Below are positions 44,670 through 53,077 of a stretch of DNA of 64,000 nt, in pieces. Below the pieces are notes generated by a model that searched no databases, was not told the origin of the DNA, and saw only the letters and a program-made list of their open reading frames with translations. Within the stretch, counting starts at the first letter, position 1; every line of letters starts with the position of its first letter. The DNA comes from an uncultured Saprospiraceae bacterium (GTDB taxonomy: Bacteria; Bacteroidota; Bacteroidia; Chitinophagales; Saprospiraceae). The stretch covers positions 1 through 64,000 of the forward strand of contig CALJOK010000043.1 in the NCBI GenBank assembly GCA_937981555.1. The letters run 5' to 3'. The translations under genes were made by a program, and so were the position numbers.

Positions 44670-45131
44670 CTATTTTTGAGTAATTTTCCTAACTTCATTT
44701 CTTGCCAACTGATCTACCACTCGATTATAATTAATTTCTGTAGTCGCTTTTTGATGCGCTTTTATTTTTGTAAAAATAAGTGGAAGCGTTTCGATTCGTT
44801 CAATTAGTTTTTTTACTAAATCAACATTTCGAATGGGATTATTTTTTTTAGTCAAAAAATTATTTGCCTTTAGTTTTTCTTTTCTTTCTAAAATTCTCAC
44901 CACATATTGACTGTCGGAAACAATTTCTATTTTTGTAAAAGTATTGTTATATTCTTTTTCTAAAAAATCTAATGCCTTAAGCACCGCTAAAATTTCCATC
45001 GCATTGTGAGTAGTATCTTTCACAAAACCTTTAATTTCAATATTTTTTTCTTTTCCTAAGATAATTGCAGCCCAACCTCCAATTCTTTCTTGAGTATGAC
45101 AACTGCCGTCTGTATAAATTTGAATCTGCAT
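44670..45131 (-). CDS. rnhA: Ribonuclease HI
   Basis: The 153-residue protein has the RNase H fold and active site: Asp8 in IYTDGSCHTQ, Glu46 in THNAMEILAVL, Asp73 in IEIVSDSQYVV, His126 in IKAHQKATTE and Asp140 in VVDQLARNE. These correspond to Asp10, Glu48, Asp70, His124 and Asp134 of E. coli RNase HI. It degrades RNA in RNA-DNA hybrids. It is divergent from the GH109-type gene at 45184, only 52 bases away. Confidence 0.93.
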   Translation of the reverse strand: MQIQIYTDGSCHTQERIGGWAAIILGKEKNIEIKGFVKDTTHNAMEILAVLKALDFLEKEYNNTFTKIEIVSDSQYVVRILERKEKLKANNFLTKKNNPIRNVDLVKKLIERIETLPLIFTKIKAHQKATTEINYNRVVDQLARNEVRKITQK

Positions 45132-45183
45132 TTTTGATGAATATTTTAAACCGTTTTTTTATCTTGCCCAAAACTAACAAATT

Positions 45184-46560
45184 ATGGAAAAGAAAATCAA
45201 CAGAAGGAATTTTATTACTACCTCTGCTTTGGCAGGTGCAGGATTAGGTTTGCCAATTAGCGCTGCAGGAGAAGCTCCCAGTTTTTTGCAAAGAAAGGAT
45301 GATCGGAAAGTGAATATAGGAGTGATTGGATTGGGGGAACGAGGGACTGGTTTGACAGGTTTATTATTGCGAAGAGACGATTGTAATGTTGTCGCACTTT
45401 GTGATATTCATCCACCTTCTTTACAGCGAGCGAAAGATCGAGTCGTGAAAGCTGGACAAAAAGCACCTACGACTTTTGGCGATGGAGAAGAAGCTTATCT
45501 TAAAATGTTGGAAATGCCAGAAGTTGATGCAGTATTGATTGCAACACCTTGGACATGGCATGTTCCGATGGCGGTGGCTGCGATGCGTGCTGGGAAATTT
45601 GCGGCGACAGAAGTTTGTGGAGCAACTGATATTCAAGAATGTTGGGACTTGGTGAATGCTTATGAAGAGACAGGAGTGCCTTGTATGTTTTTGGAAAATG
45701 TATGTTACCGACGAGATGTGATGGCTATATTAAATATGGTTCGGAAAGGAATGTTTGGGGAAATGATTCATTTGGAAGGTGGCTATCAGCATGATTTACG
45801 ACATGTGAAATTTAATGATGGGAAAACACCTTATGGCTCAGGAGTTGAATTTGGGGAAACTGGTTTTAGTGAATCAAAATGGCGAACGAATCATTCCGTT
45901 TATCGAGATGGAGATTTATATCCGACTCATGGAATTGGACCAGTAGCGATGTATACGAATATTAATCGTGGAAATCGGTTTATGCATTTGACTTCAACTT
46001 CTTCAAAAGCAAGAGGTTTGCATAACTATGTAGCAGATCATCCAAAAGGTGGGAAGGATCATCCTAATGCTAAAGTGGAATTTAAGTTAGGTGATGTAAC
46101 GACGACGGTGATTAAAACTTTTAAAGGAGAGTCGATTATTTTGAGTCATGATACCAATTTACCAAGGCCATATTCGTTAGGTTTTAGAGTGCAAGGGACA
46201 AAAGGAATTTGGATGGCGGTAAATAAATCTTTGTACCTCGAAGGCGTGAGTCCAAATCCACATCGATGGGATGAGGCCAAACCTTATTTGGAAAAATATG
46301 ATCATCCGCTTTGGAAAAAATTCGAAAGCCAAGCTGCTGGAGCTGGACATGGAGGAATGGATTTTTTCGTGATTAATGATTTTGTGGAGTCAGTAAAAAA
46401 TAAAAAGAATCCACCGATTGACGTATATGACGCAGCTTCATGGATGGCGATTACTTGCTTGTCTGAGCAGAGTATTGCGACGGGAAGTCAGCCGATGAAT
46501 TTCCCAGATTTTACTAGAGGGAAATGGATGAAGCGGAAGCCTGATTTTGCGATGATTTAA
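45184..46560 (+). CDS. Tat-exported Gfo/Idh/MocA oxidoreductase, GH109-type
   Basis: The 458-residue protein has a twin-arginine signal (KINRRNFITTSALAGAGLGL) for export with bound NAD. The Rossmann start NIGVIGLGERGTGLTGL is followed by VVALCDIHP, and DAVLIATPWTWHVPMAVAAM is followed by the ATEVCGATDIQECW segment. ENVCYRRDVMAILNMVRKG and RDGDLYPTHGIGPVAMYTN are diagnostic of glycoside hydrolase family 109, the NAD-dependent alpha-N-acetylgalactosaminidases. Expected activity: removal of alpha-linked GalNAc from glycans in the periplasm. No neighbouring glycan genes are present. A terminator shared with the TonB receptor gene follows. Confidence 0.87.
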   Translation: MEKKINRRNFITTSALAGAGLGLPISAAGEAPSFLQRKDDRKVNIGVIGLGERGTGLTGLLLRRDDCNVVALCDIHPPSLQRAKDRVVKAGQKAPTTFGDGEEAYLKMLEMPEVDAVLIATPWTWHVPMAVAAMRAGKFAATEVCGATDIQECWDLVNAYEETGVPCMFLENVCYRRDVMAILNMVRKGMFGEMIHLEGGYQHDLRHVKFNDGKTPYGSGVEFGETGFSESKWRTNHSVYRDGDLYPTHGIGPVAMYTNINRGNRFMHLTSTSSKARGLHNYVADHPKGGKDHPNAKVEFKLGDVTTTVIKTFKGESIILSHDTNLPRPYSLGFRVQGTKGIWMAVNKSLYLEGVSPNPHRWDEAKPYLEKYDHPLWKKFESQAAGAGHGGMDFFVINDFVESVKNKKNPPIDVYDAASWMAITCLSEQSIATGSQPMNFPDFTRGKWMKRKPDFAMI

Positions 46561-46569
46561 ATAGGATGA

Positions 46570-46616
46570 AGGTATCGGTAACCTTAAAGGTATCCGATAC
46601 CTGACCTGTTTTTTCA
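46570..46616. terminator. Bidirectional terminator between convergent genes
   Basis: AGGTATCGG (46570-46578) pairs perfectly with CCGATACCT (46594-46602), followed by a T-run at 46608-46615. Confidence 0.75.
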
Positions 46617-46617
46617 C

Positions 46618-48957
46618 TTAAAACGTATAATCTCCTCGGAGCGTAAAACTTCGTGGCGCTTCCAAAGTTCCAGGACGAACCATATATTCGTTATTCAAGA
46701 CATTCTTAGTTATCAATGCTAATTTGAAGTTTTTGCTAAATGAATAACTAAACCTGAAATCCAGATTACCATACCCATTGTCATTTTCTTCTCTATATTG
46801 AGCAATTCCAAAAAGCGGTAATTGTAAAGCTCTGTCAATCGATTCCACATTGGAATTGTAAATATATCCAGTACCAACGATGAATTTTTTATATCGAAAT
46901 TCGAGATCAAATTTAAAAGAATGTTTATTTCGATATTTAAGAATATTAGTTTCAGAACTTGATTGAACATCTATCGTGGTGTCTCTATATATTGGATCAA
47001 TATATGTATAACCTGCTAAGAGGTAAGTGGTTACGTTTCCTATTTGCCCAAACCCATTGACACTTAATTCAGTACCAATAATTCGAGTATCACCAACATT
47101 TAGTGATTGGAAGGCAAAGAAACCAAGTGGGACTGATTGAAATTCCATCATGCCTTGATACTCTGACCAAAAGGCTGCAACATCTACATACCCATTCCAG
47201 TTCGCGATTTTGAAACCTTGTTTTATTCCAATTTCAGAAGACCAACCAGTCTCAGATTTTAAACTAGGATTTGGAAAAATATTTAATCCACCAGCATTAG
47301 TAAAAATAAATTGCTCAGCAATAGTAGGGTAGCGATAGCCTTGTCCCCAAGAGGCACGCAGAAATGTTGCTTCACTAAGTTGATAATTTGCTCCAATTCG
47401 AAAGACTGGTTTTCCTTCTGAAATTTTTCCATTAGGAATCGTATCTCTAAAATTTCCTGCAACTATTTCTTCAGGACTACGAGTTGTATTTTGTTCATAC
47501 CTAGCTCCAAATGAAATATTTAATTTGTCAAAAAACTTTTTATCAACTTGAAGATAAGTGGCTAAATTTTGACTTCGATAAGTGGTATCTCCATATAACT
47601 CTGCTTCAACAAAAACAGAATTGGAAACCAAACCTGCCGACATAACTAAATCATGTTCTGACCATTTTTTCTGAAACTGGTATTCACCATAAAAAAGTTT
47701 AGACGTGTTAGATCGATTATCATTATTGTTGTTATTAGCATTGTACCATCTTCCTGTCAGCCGATGTCTGTTTCCTGAGTTATCAAAATAATTTATAAAT
47801 GGATCAATGGTAAATCGAAATCTTTTTGAAGTACTAATGGAACCTCCTAAAGGAGAAGGTCTATATGCTCCTTCGTTTCCATTTTTCCACAAGAAAAAAC
47901 TTGCACTTTCTCCAGGGTTAAAATTTGAATTAAGACCAATGGTCAAATTATCAGTTATTCGATAACGAGTCCCCAAAGAGAATCTTCCATATCTTGAGAA
48001 TGTCTCTTTCCTAAAACTTGATCGATCAAGATAATTACCTCCCAAAACTAAATCTAGTTTATTAAACTTTTGGCGATGAGCAAAATTAAAACCGAATTCG
48101 AATGGTTGATCGGAAAATTTATTTGATTGTTTGCTATAGGTTGAGTCTTCCAAATTTAACTGAATACTATCCCACCAAATTTTTGAAATATCTTTTGGAT
48201 CATCATACATTGTATAAAATGCAGATAGTTTAGTATAAGGTTTTGAAGTAGCGTAAGCAGTTCGCACATTGATAATTCCGTTTAGTGCAGACGAGCCATA
48301 TAACGCAGAAGCGGCTCCTTTTACCACCTCGATTTGAGCAATATTTTCGACAGGAATATCATCCCATTGAGCTAAACCAGCATCAGCTTGCAAGGCAGGA
48401 ATATCATCCAATAATAATAATACCCGACTACCAGCACCATAAGACCAACCTGAACCACCTCTAATATTAGGTTGATTGGATACCATGGTAACTCCAGGGA
48501 TTTTCCCTAATAAGTCATCTACAGAGGTACTATTGGTACTTTCTAACAAACGAGGCTTGAGAACTTCAAGAGAAATAGTAGCTTCTGCTAATGGTTTTTC
48601 ATATTTGCCACTAGTAACTGTGGCCGTTTGAAGGAGGTTAGTTTCGATTCCTAAATCAATATTTAGGACAAGAGTTTCGTCAGCGGAAAGATTTATTTCT
48701 TTAATTATTGTTTTGAATCCGACATAACTAAAAGAGATATTATTTTTCCCAGGAGATAACTTAAGCTCATAATTTCCATCCATGTCTGATGTAACACCAT
48801 TACCATTTTGATCAGAAACGGTTGCAGAGATAAGAGGTTCATTTAGTTCTCTATCCATAATTACACCCTTGATGGTTGCCATTTGCGCAAAAACACTCAA
48901 AGTGGAGAGTAGGAGTAATGTGCTGATAATCAGCGACTTATAGGAGTTGTGATGCAT
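46618..48957 (-). CDS. TonB-dependent outer-membrane receptor
   Basis: The 779-residue protein has a signal peptide (YKSLIISTLLLLSTLSVFAQ) and an N-terminal CarboxypepD_reg-like domain (about 25-105: ATIKGVIMDRELNEPLIS, GNYELKLSPGKNNISFSYVG). The plug domain comes next (VDDLLGKIPGVTMVSNQP, NIRGGSGWSYGAGSRVLLLL, IEVVKGAASALYGSSALNGI), then a 22-strand barrel ending RSFTLRGDYTF. It imports a substrate through the outer membrane with energy from TonB. The absence of an adjacent SusD gene suggests siderophore, cofactor or metal uptake rather than glycan use; the substrate is unknown. Monocistronic. Confidence 0.93.
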   Translation of the reverse strand: MHHNSYKSLIISTLLLLSTLSVFAQMATIKGVIMDRELNEPLISATVSDQNGNGVTSDMDGNYELKLSPGKNNISFSYVGFKTIIKEINLSADETLVLNIDLGIETNLLQTATVTSGKYEKPLAEATISLEVLKPRLLESTNSTSVDDLLGKIPGVTMVSNQPNIRGGSGWSYGAGSRVLLLLDDIPALQADAGLAQWDDIPVENIAQIEVVKGAASALYGSSALNGIINVRTAYATSKPYTKLSAFYTMYDDPKDISKIWWDSIQLNLEDSTYSKQSNKFSDQPFEFGFNFAHRQKFNKLDLVLGGNYLDRSSFRKETFSRYGRFSLGTRYRITDNLTIGLNSNFNPGESASFFLWKNGNEGAYRPSPLGGSISTSKRFRFTIDPFINYFDNSGNRHRLTGRWYNANNNNNDNRSNTSKLFYGEYQFQKKWSEHDLVMSAGLVSNSVFVEAELYGDTTYRSQNLATYLQVDKKFFDKLNISFGARYEQNTTRSPEEIVAGNFRDTIPNGKISEGKPVFRIGANYQLSEATFLRASWGQGYRYPTIAEQFIFTNAGGLNIFPNPSLKSETGWSSEIGIKQGFKIANWNGYVDVAAFWSEYQGMMEFQSVPLGFFAFQSLNVGDTRIIGTELSVNGFGQIGNVTTYLLAGYTYIDPIYRDTTIDVQSSSETNILKYRNKHSFKFDLEFRYKKFIVGTGYIYNSNVESIDRALQLPLFGIAQYREENDNGYGNLDFRFSYSFSKNFKLALITKNVLNNEYMVRPGTLEAPRSFTLRGDYTF

Positions 48958-49329
48958 GTTGTAAAAGATTTGAAAAATTAAGAATTAGATAAACGGATGT
49001 TCATGCTATAGGGTAGGATTTAGGTAATTAGAAAACAAAAGTAGAAGAAAATTTGAATTGTAAAATGTTTTTACCAAAAAAAAGTATCATTTATTTTTTT
49101 AATATTTTTTACTTGAACCAATTTTTTTAAAATAAATTGCCATTACACATCATATTTTTTTCTAACTTTGCGTTACTTATATTAGATTTACCTACCTAAC
49201 TTCACCCAATACTATTTATTGGGCAACCCACATTACAAAATTTATCATCTCATAAATATATCTCCATAATAAAATGGGGTGTGTGTTTATTTTTTAATTC
49301 ATTTATTTAAAAATCTTTAAACTATTCAC
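48958..49329. other. Divergent promoter region of the TonB receptor and T9SS gene
   Basis: No coding frame. CAAAAGTA at 49036-49043 is TACTTTTG on the minus strand, a possible -7 box for the receptor gene. TAACTTTG at 49163-49170 with TTG at 49137-49139 (spacing 23) is a promoter candidate for the plus-strand gene. The resulting leader of about 155 bases contains a small perfect hairpin CCCAAT/ATTGGG (49205-49223). Confidence 0.45.
49137..49170 (+). promoter_or_regulatory. Promoter candidate of the first T9SS gene
   Basis: TTG-N23-TAACTTTG, fitting the Bacteroidota -33/-7 consensus at the upper spacing limit, followed by GCG. The leader would be about 155 bases. Confidence 0.5.
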
Positions 49330-50163
49330 ATGAAAAAATTATTACTATTTAGTTTATTTTCATTCTTTTTGATGAACTCTACCAATGCGCAATCAGATGG
49401 TTGTGTGCCAAATGTACAATATCAAGATTCTACATTTGGAGTATATCCTGCTCCTTATCATGTGGATAACAATCCTGACGGAGGTATTCAAGATACAGCT
49501 TGTGTGAATACTCCTTACTATTTTACATGGACTATTAAGATTCCCGAGACGATTACTATTGCAGGATTTACTGCAACAATTGACTCTATCGTGGTAGCCG
49601 AAACTGGAGCAATCGTTAATTTGCCAGCTGGAATGGAGTATAGTTTTAATCCGACTTTGGGTGTATTTCTTCCTGCAGATTCTTTGGCATGTATCACTAT
49701 ATTTGGATCACCACAAGTAGTTGATCAATATGATTTAAAAATTACGATGACTATTTTTAGTCAAGATTTAGTATTGATTGGAAATCCACAAACGGTGACT
49801 TTACCTGATCCTTTATTTCCACAAGCAGATGGAAATTACTATTTAGAAGTAGTGGAAGAAGGTAATCCTAATTGTTTTGTTGATTCGGCTGATGATCTTT
49901 TGGCAGAATCATTTTCAATTCGAAACTTACCGAATCCATTTAGTGATTTTACAAATATTGAAATTACAGCTGAGAATTCAGATGAATTAATTTTCCGAGT
50001 TTTTGATTTAGTTGGAAATGAAATTCACCGAGAAGAAATTTTCGTAACTCAAGGAATTAATAACCATGAGTTTGATGGTGGTAGATTGGCGAATGGAATT
50101 TATATGTACACGATTGAGAAAAATGGTGCACTTGTTTCAGAGAAGATGATTATCAACCGATAA
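49330..50163 (+). CDS. T9SS-exported surface protein, copy A
   Basis: The 277-residue protein has a signal peptide (KKLLLFSLFSFFLMNSTNAQ). A beta domain follows containing IVNLPAGMEYSFNPTLGVFL and PADSLACITIFGSPQVVDQY, resembling the Ig-like domain that recognises 'LPPG' turns (He_PIG-like), also found in the next gene. The T9SS type A C-terminal domain (about 195-277) reads IRNLPNPFSDFTNIEI, LIFRVFDLVGNEIHREEI and LANGIYMYTIEKNGALVS. It should be secreted and anchored at the surface. It is separated from the next T9SS gene by a strong terminator, so the two are transcribed separately. Confidence 0.85.
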   Translation: MKKLLLFSLFSFFLMNSTNAQSDGCVPNVQYQDSTFGVYPAPYHVDNNPDGGIQDTACVNTPYYFTWTIKIPETITIAGFTATIDSIVVAETGAIVNLPAGMEYSFNPTLGVFLPADSLACITIFGSPQVVDQYDLKITMTIFSQDLVLIGNPQTVTLPDPLFPQADGNYYLEVVEEGNPNCFVDSADDLLAESFSIRNLPNPFSDFTNIEITAENSDELIFRVFDLVGNEIHREEIFVTQGINNHEFDGGRLANGIYMYTIEKNGALVSEKMIINR

Positions 50164-50172
50164 GATTATTAG

Positions 50173-50210
50173 AATTCAGGCGGTCAACCTGACCGCCTGA
50201 ATTTTCAAAA
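50173..50210 (+). terminator. Terminator of T9SS gene A
   Basis: Perfect 14-bp stem AATTCAGGCGGTCA/TGACCGCCTGAATT with a 3-base loop (50173-50203), then TTC and an A-tract, 9 bases past the stop. Confidence 0.8.
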
Positions 50211-50273
50211 GAAAAAAACCTAGCAACTTACCTTCCCTAATTTTTATTTCTTAAAAAATAAAAACCGTTTTAT

Positions 50274-52091
50274 ATGTTGCATAAATTTATACCCCCATAT
50301 TTTTTCTTATTACTTTCTTTCATTTTTGCTTTTCCAATAACTTCACAAAGTCAATGTCCAGATTGTCAAATTTCGCTACCAGGAAATTTAGGGATAGATA
50401 CTATTTATTTAGATACTGTTCCGACTGGTTCAGTTAATTTGGCGTACGCTGAAGATGTCAGTTTTAGATTACCTAAAACAACTACACCAGTTGCTGCGAA
50501 TGATTCTACGATTCAAGGAGGAATTACTTTGGACGAAATTAGAATTTTATTTATTTCAAATTTACCACCAGGGTTGGAATGGGAAACAAACGAAGATGTT
50601 TATTTTCCAGCGGACGAAACTGATGGTTGTGTACGAATTTGTGGAACTCCTTTGGCACCTGGAACATATGTTTTGGATATCGTATTGGAAGTAAAAGTGT
50701 TATTTATTACGCAAGAATCTACCTTTCAAAGAACGATTGTAGTTTTACCAAGTACCACAGTTAATGATGGTTTTACTATGACCAATAGCGCAGGTTGTGG
50801 CGAGGTAACAGTTTCGTTTGAAAACAATGTTCCATCCAATGGGAATAGTGGGTTTTCTTACGACTGGGATTTTGGAAATGGAAATACTAGCAATAGTGAA
50901 AACCCAGCAGATCAGACCTATTCAACTCCGGGAACATATCCTATTGATTATCAGACTGTTATAGATACGTCTGGTTACGTTTTGACAAAAATTAGAGTGA
51001 TTGAATCTGATTGTGCAGATATTTTTGGAGGTGCTCCAGATATTTATTTGGATATCATTGACCCAAATGGAAACTCGACAGTAACTGCTTCAATTGATAA
51101 TACTGATCCACCAGTCGAATTTAATTTTAATATGCCATTGATTGATGGGAATTATACTTTGGTCGTCAAAGATGAAGATGGCGGACTAGGCGGACTTGAT
51201 GATGAATGTGATTTCTATTCCTTTAATAAATTTTCTAATGGAATTTTGGTCAATGGAAGTTCTTCTGTTGAATTAAGCATCCTTCATCCTGTGGATACGA
51301 TTCGGACGACGGATTCTGTTTATGTTTATCCTGTTCCAGATCAACCACAATTAAGTTATGAAGTGCCATTGGCTTGGTGTGAAGGAGAGAATGTATTTTT
51401 TAGTTCTTCCTACTCATCAGGTAATCAATGGATGTTAAATGGTGTGCCAATTAATGGAGCAACTGAGTCATTTTATCAAGCTTGGGAGACTGGTTCTTAT
51501 TCTGTTGTTTACACGAATGGTTTTGGTTGTAAGGCAGAATCCGAGGTGGAAGAAATCATTTTGAATGCTTTGCCAGCAGTACCAACTTTTAATGATCAGG
51601 ATAATATCTTAGAAGTGGTGGTGCCAGGAAATTTGCCAGCTGATTACTCCTTGCAATGGTATTATGAAAATACACTTTTGCCTGGTGAGACTGAATTGAC
51701 TTATTGTATGACTCAATCAGGAAATTACATTTTGGAGGTGACAGATAATGAAACGGGTTGTACGAATTCATTTGCGAGTGATGAAATTTTTAATTCCGAG
51801 TATAATTGTGGTGTTTTAGGAATTGAAGATTTAAGTCAGGGGAGTTTGAAAATATTCCCAAATCCATTTAAGGAAAATATTTATATACAATTTGCTTTGA
51901 CTGAAAAATCTGATTTTAAAATAACAGTAATTGATTTGTTGGGAAGAAGAATTGAATTAGATGCTAGATCAGAATTTGGTGGAGAATTTAAACAATCATA
52001 TTCCTTTACAGATTGGAATGCAGGAGTTTATTTATTAGAAATCGATTTTGGCGATGATCGAATTTATCAAAAAATTGTGTTGCAAAAATAA
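50274..52091 (+). CDS. T9SS-exported surface protein with PKD domain, copy B
   Basis: The 605-residue protein has a signal peptide (FLLLSFIFAFPITSQSQ). Its N-terminal domain (FISNLPPGLEWETNEDVYF, FPADETDGCVRICGTPLAPG) is homologous to that of the preceding gene. A PKD domain follows (about 170-230: NSGFSYDWDFGNGNTSNSEN, ADQTYSTPGTYPIDY), then a further beta region and Ig-like segments (GSYSVVYTNGFGCKAES). The type A C-terminal domain closes the protein (IFPNPFKENIYIQF, DFKITVIDLLGRRIELD, AGVYLLEIDFGDDRIYQKI). It is expected on the surface. ATG 50274 is at the head of the signal peptide. Confidence 0.85.
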   Translation: MLHKFIPPYFFLLLSFIFAFPITSQSQCPDCQISLPGNLGIDTIYLDTVPTGSVNLAYAEDVSFRLPKTTTPVAANDSTIQGGITLDEIRILFISNLPPGLEWETNEDVYFPADETDGCVRICGTPLAPGTYVLDIVLEVKVLFITQESTFQRTIVVLPSTTVNDGFTMTNSAGCGEVTVSFENNVPSNGNSGFSYDWDFGNGNTSNSENPADQTYSTPGTYPIDYQTVIDTSGYVLTKIRVIESDCADIFGGAPDIYLDIIDPNGNSTVTASIDNTDPPVEFNFNMPLIDGNYTLVVKDEDGGLGGLDDECDFYSFNKFSNGILVNGSSSVELSILHPVDTIRTTDSVYVYPVPDQPQLSYEVPLAWCEGENVFFSSSYSSGNQWMLNGVPINGATESFYQAWETGSYSVVYTNGFGCKAESEVEEIILNALPAVPTFNDQDNILEVVVPGNLPADYSLQWYYENTLLPGETELTYCMTQSGNYILEVTDNETGCTNSFASDEIFNSEYNCGVLGIEDLSQGSLKIFPNPFKENIYIQFALTEKSDFKITVIDLLGRRIELDARSEFGGEFKQSYSFTDWNAGVYLLEIDFGDDRIYQKIVLQK

Positions 52092-52119
52092 ATAGCCCTA
52101 TAAGTAGGAAAGAACAATT

Positions 52120-52158
52120 GTCCTGAATTTTCATTTTGAAGATTCGGGACTTTTTTTT
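52120..52158 (+). terminator. Terminator of T9SS gene B
   Basis: GTCCTGAAT (52120-52128) pairs with ATTCGGGAC (52142-52150) with one wobble and is followed by eight T. Confidence 0.85.
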
Positions 52159-52305
52159 GACGAGATTGAAAAAGATCAGTTTATTCTAGATCGATGTTAC
52201 GCAAATAAATTTTTTGAGGAGTTATGAATTACTAAGTAGAAATATACTGGCATGTGATTTGTTTTTGTTAGGTGTTACATCTTTCCCAAAAGAATTAATA
52301 ATATC

Positions 52306-52947
52306 ATGAAGCAACAATTATCCGCGTCTGTACATCCTGTCAATTCTAAAAAATCTAGAAGAGTATTTCTTTGGTTTTTATTGTCATTAGCTTTAGTAGC
52401 TATGCTTTCATTGCCTAGTTTTTCGAATCCGGAACTAACAGCTAGTTCTTCTATTTTGCCATTTTCCAAATCTACTTCCTTTGAAGCAACAACTATTAAT
52501 TGTAAAATTAATAATACGATAGCAAAAGGTTTTTCATCAAAAGAAGCCAGTTTCTTTAAGATGGAACAATCAGAAGGTGTTTTTGCAAAAGTGCTAAATA
52601 TGAGTTTAGAAGATGGAGATGGAAATTTATTTGCATTGAGTTTGACGGACTTAGAAAATGCGAAAATGGATTCTTGTTTGACTTCCAATATTTTTTATGG
52701 AAATGAACATGATAATAGTGATCTAAATTTTTCTAACGATATAGGCACTACTAATTTTACGAATAATAGTAGTTTGATTTTTGAGAAAAATGATGGAGTT
52801 TCATTTATTAGTCGAGATGGTTGGATAAAAATTAACCGTTGTGAAAATGGAAGAATATCAGGCAGTTTTAATTTTAAAATGGAGGAGGAGAAGTCAACTA
52901 AAGTACTAGAGGGAGATTTTGTAAATGTATTGTTAAATGTAGAGTAG
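52306..52947 (+). CDS. Secreted or membrane-anchored protein of unknown function
   Basis: The 213-residue product has a 20-residue hydrophilic N-terminus (KKSRRVF at its end) then a hydrophobic helix FLWFLLSLALVAMLSLPSF, acting as a signal anchor or long signal peptide. The mature part has short beta-like segments, such as ASFFKMEQSEGVFAKVLNMS, LFALSLTDLENAKMDS and ISGSFNFKMEEEKSTKVLEG, the last resembling edges of small beta-sandwich proteins. No family recognised. It ends 53 bases before a terminator shared with the OmpA-SPOR gene. Confidence 0.5.
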   Translation: MKQQLSASVHPVNSKKSRRVFLWFLLSLALVAMLSLPSFSNPELTASSSILPFSKSTSFEATTINCKINNTIAKGFSSKEASFFKMEQSEGVFAKVLNMSLEDGDGNLFALSLTDLENAKMDSCLTSNIFYGNEHDNSDLNFSNDIGTTNFTNNSSLIFEKNDGVSFISRDGWIKINRCENGRISGSFNFKMEEEKSTKVLEGDFVNVLLNVE

Positions 52948-53000
52948 AACTTACTCAACCATTACATTAATTGATATTGAACAGTCCAATTAATTTATAA

Positions 53001-53045
53001 AAAAAACATCCCGTATTTTTCGAAATGAAAAATCGGGATGTTTTT
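53001..53045. terminator. Bidirectional terminator
   Basis: AAAAACATCCCG pairs with CGGGATGTTTTT, and an inner ATTTTTC/GAAAAAT stem extends the hairpin. It lies between convergent stops at 52947 and 53078. Confidence 0.9.
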
Positions 53046-53077
53046 ACTTTGATGATGATTATTAAAGTGTTCTGAAT

